Shown here: positions 60,460-64,000 of the stretch, one piece after another
Numbering within the stretch: the first letter of the stretch is position 1
Layout of the letters: every line of letters begins with the position of its first letter
From: Variovorax paradoxus
GTDB taxonomy: Bacteria > Pseudomonadota > Gammaproteobacteria > Burkholderiales > Burkholderiaceae_C
Length of the DNA stretch: 64,000 nt
Direction: 5' to 3'
Assembly (NCBI RefSeq): GCF_030815975.1
Contig: NZ_JAUSXL010000001.1
Span: forward strand, 702,611 to 766,610
Notes under the pieces: model-generated
What the model was told of the DNA's origin: nothing
Databases searched by the model: none
What the model saw: only the letters and a program-made list of their open reading frames with translations
Program-made: the position numbers and the translations under genes

Positions 60460-60885
60460 ATGGACGAGCAAGAAGGTTCTCTGAGCATCGGCGCCTTTGC
60501 CAAGGCAACGGGCGTCGGTGTGGAGACGATCCGGTTCTATCAACGCAAGGGCCTGCTGCCGGAACCGGAACGCATCCAAGGTCGCATCCGGCGCTACGAC
60601 AACTCAGACATAGGGCGCTTGCGTTTCATCAAGAGCGCCCAGCGCTTGGGCTTCAGCCTCGATGAAGTCGCGGGCCTGCTCCGGCTGGACCAAGAATCGG
60701 ACTGTGCGCGAGCGCGCGAACTCGCGCAGCAGAAGCTCGGCGATGTGCGCGCCGAGCTGGCGCAACTCCACAAGCTCGAGACGATCCTGCAGAAGTTGGT
60801 TCAGGACTGCGACGCGAGTCTCGACAAGCGATCTTGCGCGCTGATCGCGGCATTGCAAAGCTGCCATTGCGCAACGCGCGATTGA
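60460..60885 (+). CDS. merR: MerR, Hg(II)-responsive regulator
   Basis: 141 residues, close to Tn501 MerR (144). HTH: LSIGAFAKATGVGVETIRFY, then QRKGLLPEPERIQGRIRRYD and SAQRLGFSLDEVAGLLRLD. The three mercury-ligand cysteines are placed as in Tn501 MerR (Cys82 in SDCARARE, Cys117 in LVQDCDAS, Cys126 in RSCALIAAL). It is divergent from the mer promoter, as in real mer operons. No merT, merP or merA lies on either side in this window. Confidence 0.93.
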   Translation: MDEQEGSLSIGAFAKATGVGVETIRFYQRKGLLPEPERIQGRIRRYDNSDIGRLRFIKSAQRLGFSLDEVAGLLRLDQESDCARARELAQQKLGDVRAELAQLHKLETILQKLVQDCDASLDKRSCALIAALQSCHCATRD

Positions 60886-60910
60886 CAGGGAGGGGCGGAC
60901 ACCCGGCGAT

Positions 60911-61336
60911 CTACGACGCGTGCCTGGGATGCGCATCGTGAGGCCAACTCGAAGCCCGAAGGTTGTCTCCCAGGACATAGCCGGCACCGTGCACGGTATG
61001 CAGCAATTTGATGTCGAACGGGTCGTCGAGCTTGCTGCGCAGGCGTTGGATGGTCACCTGTATCACGTTTGCGTTGACTTCCAACTTTTTGCCCCACACT
61101 ACTTTGGCCAATGTGGCGTGGGAAACGGTTTGGTCCCGGCGGCGCAGCAATGCGAGCAACAGGTCGAACTCCTTCGTGGTGAGATTCAAGCCCGTCCTCC
61201 CGCGCAAGCATGTGCGCTTGATTTGATCAAGCTTGAGATCGGCAAACCGAAGCACGATTGCTCTCCAAGGTGGCATGTCCGTTTGGGCGGTGGGCGATGC
61301 GCCTTGCACCATCACGGGAGCAACGACGAAGATCAC
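60911..61336 (-). pseudogene. OmpR-type response regulator DNA-binding domain without receiver
   Basis: The frame encodes LRFADLKLDQIKRTCLRGRT, LNLTTKEFDLLLALLRRRDQ and VIQVTIQRLRSKLDDPFDIK, ending LLHTVHGAGYVLGDN. This is the winged-helix output domain of heavy-metal-type response regulators (CzcR/CopR-like). No receiver domain precedes it. The upstream part reads VVAPVMVQGASPTAQTDMPP, unrelated. An ATG at 61379 with AGGAGATTCAAAG before it opens another frame, MKFQFSVAKHSGRP, that could run into this one after a frameshift. It is a chimeric remnant. Confidence 0.7.
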
Positions 61337-61677
61337 TGGGGCGACCAGAATGTTTGGCGACCGAAAACTGGAACTTCATCTTTGAATCTCCTTGGAGTTT
61401 TCTCTGGCTGCCCCACAAAGCGATCGCCGCGTGCAAATGCAGCCTGAGCTCTCAACGCGCGAGGTGACACGGGTGCATACAAAGCCCGAAGCAGCCATCT
61501 CCAGGGATCGCGAAATCAGCGGGTTTTCCCTGGCTGCTGTGCACGGCGAGCGCGAGGCCGTGCCAATCCGGGCGCTGCATGCGACTGAATCAGGTGCTTC
61601 GGGCATCCAGAAGAGGAGGGCTGTCCTCTTCGATGGACCCAGGCCCTGCTTATTCAGCCGGCATGTTCCAGCGACTT
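61337..61677. other. gene-free stretch between remnants
   Basis: No convincing gene on either strand. Frames of 100-120 codons exist but show no domain or composition typical of protein. It contains the SD-ATG at 61379 described with the response regulator remnant. Confidence 0.45.
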
Positions 61678-62691
61678 CTACCATTTCCGTCCCTCTGCCT
61701 GCCCGTGGAGCTTGTAATGAGTGTACGGATCCCATGCGGCGCGGAAAACGTCTGGATTCATGAGCAAATACGATCGAGGATCAAAGTTCAAGGGCAGCCC
61801 CACCCGATGTTCCTTTGGAGTCGTCAGTCCATTGACAAATTCGTCGACCATCTTGTGTTCTTCCCTGGAGATCGCTGCTTGGTGGGGCTTCTTCAGTATC
61901 AGGCGCCCGTCGCCAAGGTCGATATGTTGCGTTGGATCAGGGAAATCCAGTGTCGTCCAGTAGTGAGTCACGAGCGACGCCCGAGTCTGGCTCATATCCT
62001 TGATCGCGCTTCCACCGTGGAGAAGTTGCGCATGCCAGATCAACACGTCACCCGGGTTCGGATAGAAGTGAACCGCCTTCAGATCGTGCTCTTCGAGCTT
62101 CTTGCGGATGAAATCCATCGCCTTGGGGAATTCCTCCTGCGTCGCGCGAAGCGTTCCGTCGCTGAATTTGTAGGGCTCCATCAGATGAGAACCAGGGTAG
62201 TAAAACAGCGGGCCGTTCGCGTCTGTGACGGGGTCGATAGCTATCCACGATGCGCACATCTTGTTGGGCGTCTTCGACGGCATGTAGAACGTGTCAAAGT
62301 GCGGGCCCTGTTGGCTTCCCCTTTCAAACAGCAATGAATTGCAGACGGAGGCAGGGGCACCCAAGAGTTCTTTCAAGATTTTCGCAAGCCGTTCGCTGAT
62401 CGAAAATTCTTGAATCAAGCCATCAACCAAGTGGGTGTCGTTCAGCTTGTAGGGGTGGTTTCTTGCATCGCCATGCACCTCACGAAACAGCCACCGGCTG
62501 TTGGGGTCTTTTCGATCCAAATAGCAGTCAATGGTGAGCGGATTTCCTTTGCCTCGATCCATCCAGAAGTGATCGATCCGCTGCTTGAATTCCGAGACCT
62601 GCACTTCATTGAAAAACCGCTCAAGAATGATATAGCCGTTGGTGTCGAAGAATTGTTTTTGCTCGACGCTGAGTAGGTTCTGCGTTTCCAT
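61678..62691 (-). CDS. phytanoyl-CoA dioxygenase (PhyH) family protein with C-terminal repeat-like motif
   Basis: 337 residues from ATG 62691. Fe(II)/2-oxoglutarate jelly-roll marks: FDTNGYIILERFFNE at the start, GPHFDTFYMPSKTPNKMCAS (HxD iron ligands) and VLIWHAQLLHGGSAIKD (distal His), plus TRASLVTHYW with the 2-oxoglutarate-binding Arg. The last 30 residues, YLLMNPDVFRAAWDPYTHYK and LHGQAEGRKW, match the NPDV...HYxxHGxxEGR motif seen at the ends of many glycan-related and S-layer-associated proteins. DNA around it has lower GC than the rest of the window, suggesting recent transfer. Confidence 0.88.
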   Translation of the reverse strand: METQNLLSVEQKQFFDTNGYIILERFFNEVQVSEFKQRIDHFWMDRGKGNPLTIDCYLDRKDPNSRWLFREVHGDARNHPYKLNDTHLVDGLIQEFSISERLAKILKELLGAPASVCNSLLFERGSQQGPHFDTFYMPSKTPNKMCASWIAIDPVTDANGPLFYYPGSHLMEPYKFSDGTLRATQEEFPKAMDFIRKKLEEHDLKAVHFYPNPGDVLIWHAQLLHGGSAIKDMSQTRASLVTHYWTTLDFPDPTQHIDLGDGRLILKKPHQAAISREEHKMVDEFVNGLTTPKEHRVGLPLNFDPRSYLLMNPDVFRAAWDPYTHYKLHGQAEGRKW

Positions 62692-63259
62692 GCTGGCTTC
62701 GGTATATGGGCTGCCGCCCAACATATGGACGACCAACACAGATTATGTTGGCTGTCACCGAACTCGTCACGCCTTGGATTTTGACTGGAACAACGTATTG
62801 GGTTTGCGTGTGTAAGCATCGATACGAAACAGCAAATTCCATCAAGGACTGTGGCTCTAGAGGCTGCAATCAAAGTACCGAACGTAGGGTGCGATCTTTC
62901 TTTGTTCGAGTTGATCGAGAGCTCTGCTGTGCCCAAGATGCCAACTCTTTTTTGGTTTACAAAATGTAGATACGAGTACGTTGCGTCGTGCTAGTGCTTA
63001 TTTTTCTTGAAAATGAATTTCGCAAACGGAATCGAGAATTTCCGCTCGCGGGCCGCGAAGGCGCGCCCCAAACTCAGAGCTGTCACGCAGGCCAACCCCA
63101 AATGGCTGCTTTCTTCCGACTGGAGGTTTGGCTGGACTACACGGCATCGTCTGCAGGAACATTGCCAAGTCCTTTCGATGGATCCATGGTGCACCGGCAT
63201 CAGGGCGCCGGGCGTACTCAAGGCTGACTCGGAGCAGCCCGTGTATCCCCCTTTTGCAG
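62692..63259. other. lower-GC gene-free stretch
   Basis: No recognisable gene. The sequence (62700-63000) is clearly less GC-rich than the rest of the window. A minus-strand frame (62998-63309, beginning after 63310) continues the region next to the transglycosylase but shows no family. Likely foreign or remnant DNA. Confidence 0.45.
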
Positions 63260-63550
63260 TCACGCGTGGCGGCGATGGACTGCATCTGCAAACCCAGAAA
63301 TACGCTCAACCGATATGCCAGTGCCAGTCACCTGCATGGCGCCGCAGTCGACGTTCGTCACGCCCGCGCGCAGATATCCCTGGAGCGCATCCCTGACGGC
63401 CTGGTAGCTGTTGTGGCGCTCGCCGCGACCGCGCACACACAGCGTCCAAGGGAAGGGCACGGTCGCCTTACCGAATGCGAGCTGCGATTCCTGCAAGGCG
63501 ATGCCGAACAGCAGCCAGGCGGGAACACCGGCCCGCTGCGCCGTCAGCAC
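63260..63550 (-). pseudogene. ICE-type lytic transglycosylase, frameshifted
   Basis: The frame shows AQRAGVPAWLLFGIALQESQ, with the catalytic Glu in ALQES, then VPFPWTLCVRGRGE and GVTNVDCGAMQV. This matches the lytic transglycosylase genes carried by integrative conjugative elements. After GAMQV the frame turns to TGTGISVERIS, while the +1 frame reads DWHWHIG; one inserted base would restore a normal NWHWH continuation. The upstream frame is open for at least another 100 bases without a clear start. A broken conjugation gene. Confidence 0.75.
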
Positions 63551-63801
63551 ATAGGCGGTGGCGGCTCTCGCAGCGTCTGCGGCGGCACGTCGCCGCGCAT
63601 GACGTAGCGCGGTGCGCGGCTCGAAGGCGAGGGTGGCGCCGAAGCCGAGACCTTTGGATCGATACGCCGAATGCCGGGCATCGAGAGAGTCAGCTGATCC
63701 ATGCGTGACGATCCCGGCCGCGTCAGCGACCTTGCTGCGCCGCCGGCTGCGTCAACAGCGGCGGCGCATTGCGCGCGCGCGACGACAGCCCGGACATGCC
63801 T

Positions 63802-63969
63802 GGCTCGACCACGAGCGAGCGCGGCAACACCTTCGTCCTTGTACCGCTGGACCAGACGCTCGAGCTGCCGGCGACTCAGGCCCAGTCGCTGCGCGGCCTG
63901 GCCGACCCACAGCATCCGGTCGACCACCGCCTGAATCGTCTTGAGCCGATCGGCTCCGCGCATCGTCAT
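63802..63969 (-). mobile_element. transposase N-terminal fragment (ISNCY/IS1202-like)
   Basis: From ATG 63969 the frame reads MTMRGADRLKTIQAVVDRML, then WVGQAAQRLGLSRRQLERLV and QRYKDEGVAAL. This is the HTH start of ISNCY-type transposases. After about 56 residues homology stops and the frame runs on into unrelated sequence to 63544. No integrase core (DDE) follows, and no inverted repeats are visible. It is an element stump at the window edge. Confidence 0.65.
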
Positions 63970-64000
63970 AGTGATCGTCGCAGCAAGTGTCGCCATGGCC

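Noticed and set aside
61376..61735. 119-codon minus frame and overlapping plus frames near 61400-61760
   Set aside because: No domain, and cysteine-, arginine- and serine-rich composition typical of non-coding high-GC frames; they overlap the PhyH gene end.

Overview
The window is high-GC chromosomal DNA from a betaproteobacterium, most probably Comamonadaceae (Variovorax-like). This rests on the gene content and style: several Bug/TTT-type periplasmic receptors, CaiB/acyl-CoA dehydrogenase modules, paoABC-like molybdo-flavoprotein genes, LysR regulators beside catabolic genes, and a dispersed C/G-rich repeat (17997-18070 and 34998-35068). Assignment is by recognition only; no search was run. 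There are no rRNA or intact tRNA genes, CRISPR arrays or complete insertion sequences.

Layout. 1-4 kb: the end of an azoreductase gene with a divergent LysR gene, fossil gene ends (epoxide hydrolase tail, duplicated tail of the downstream carbamoyltransferase gene), and a hipBA-type toxin-antitoxin pair whose antitoxin carries four 12-residue repeats. 4.4-6.2 kb: a small cupin and an aspartate carbamoyltransferase fused to an N-terminal HTH-like domain, with nested inverted repeats over its start. 6.4-11 kb: acyl-CoA dehydrogenase plus CaiB transferase, convergent Bug receptor, SMP-30 lactonase-like gene. 11-11.7 kb: PIN toxin/antitoxin pair. 11.9-24.2 kb: a divergent LysR gene and an 11-gene catabolic run (two-component flavin monooxygenase, two acyl-CoA dehydrogenases, enoyl-CoA hydratase, ADP-forming acyl-CoA synthetase, two SDRs, VOC, SnoaL-like, Bug receptor) for an unknown substrate. 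24.3-29.3 kb: AraC regulator and paoABC-like aldehyde oxidoreductase, with a matching 32-bp site in front of each.

29.3-38.4 kb: decayed toxin-antitoxin genes, a tannase-family lipoprotein, a DUF4256 protein, and a three-gene 2-oxoacid:ferredoxin oxidoreductase locus (NAD(P)-linked Fe-S flavoprotein, fused gamma-alpha subunit, beta subunit) followed by a CBS protein. 38.6-40.3 kb: a second, E. coli-like hipBA. 40.8-47 kb: orphan TRAP receptor, AraC regulator, and a gluconate locus (kinase, GntP permease, divergent LacI-type repressor, three near-perfect palindromic operators). 47-49.6 kb: cyanide-insensitive bd-type oxidase cioAB with a 49-residue DUF2474-like gene. 49.9-53.3 kb: YihY-type membrane protein, small hypothetical, FAD/Rieske oxidoreductase, and a probable gene fragment. 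53.8-58.7 kb: archaic (spore-coat-U) chaperone-usher pilus operon whose usher has an extra N-terminal AMIN-like domain.

58.8-64 kb is a mosaic of debris: truncated EAL protein, an unknown gene under a textbook mer promoter, an intact merR with no mer structural genes, a response-regulator DNA-binding domain without receiver, a PhyH-type dioxygenase in lower-GC DNA, a frameshifted ICE-type lytic transglycosylase and a transposase N-terminus. It looks like the eroded edge of an integrated element. The most interesting observations are domain fusions (HTH-carbamoyltransferase, flavin reductase-FCD, AMIN-usher, tandem SDR), the mer promoter driving an unknown gene, and paired regulator sites.
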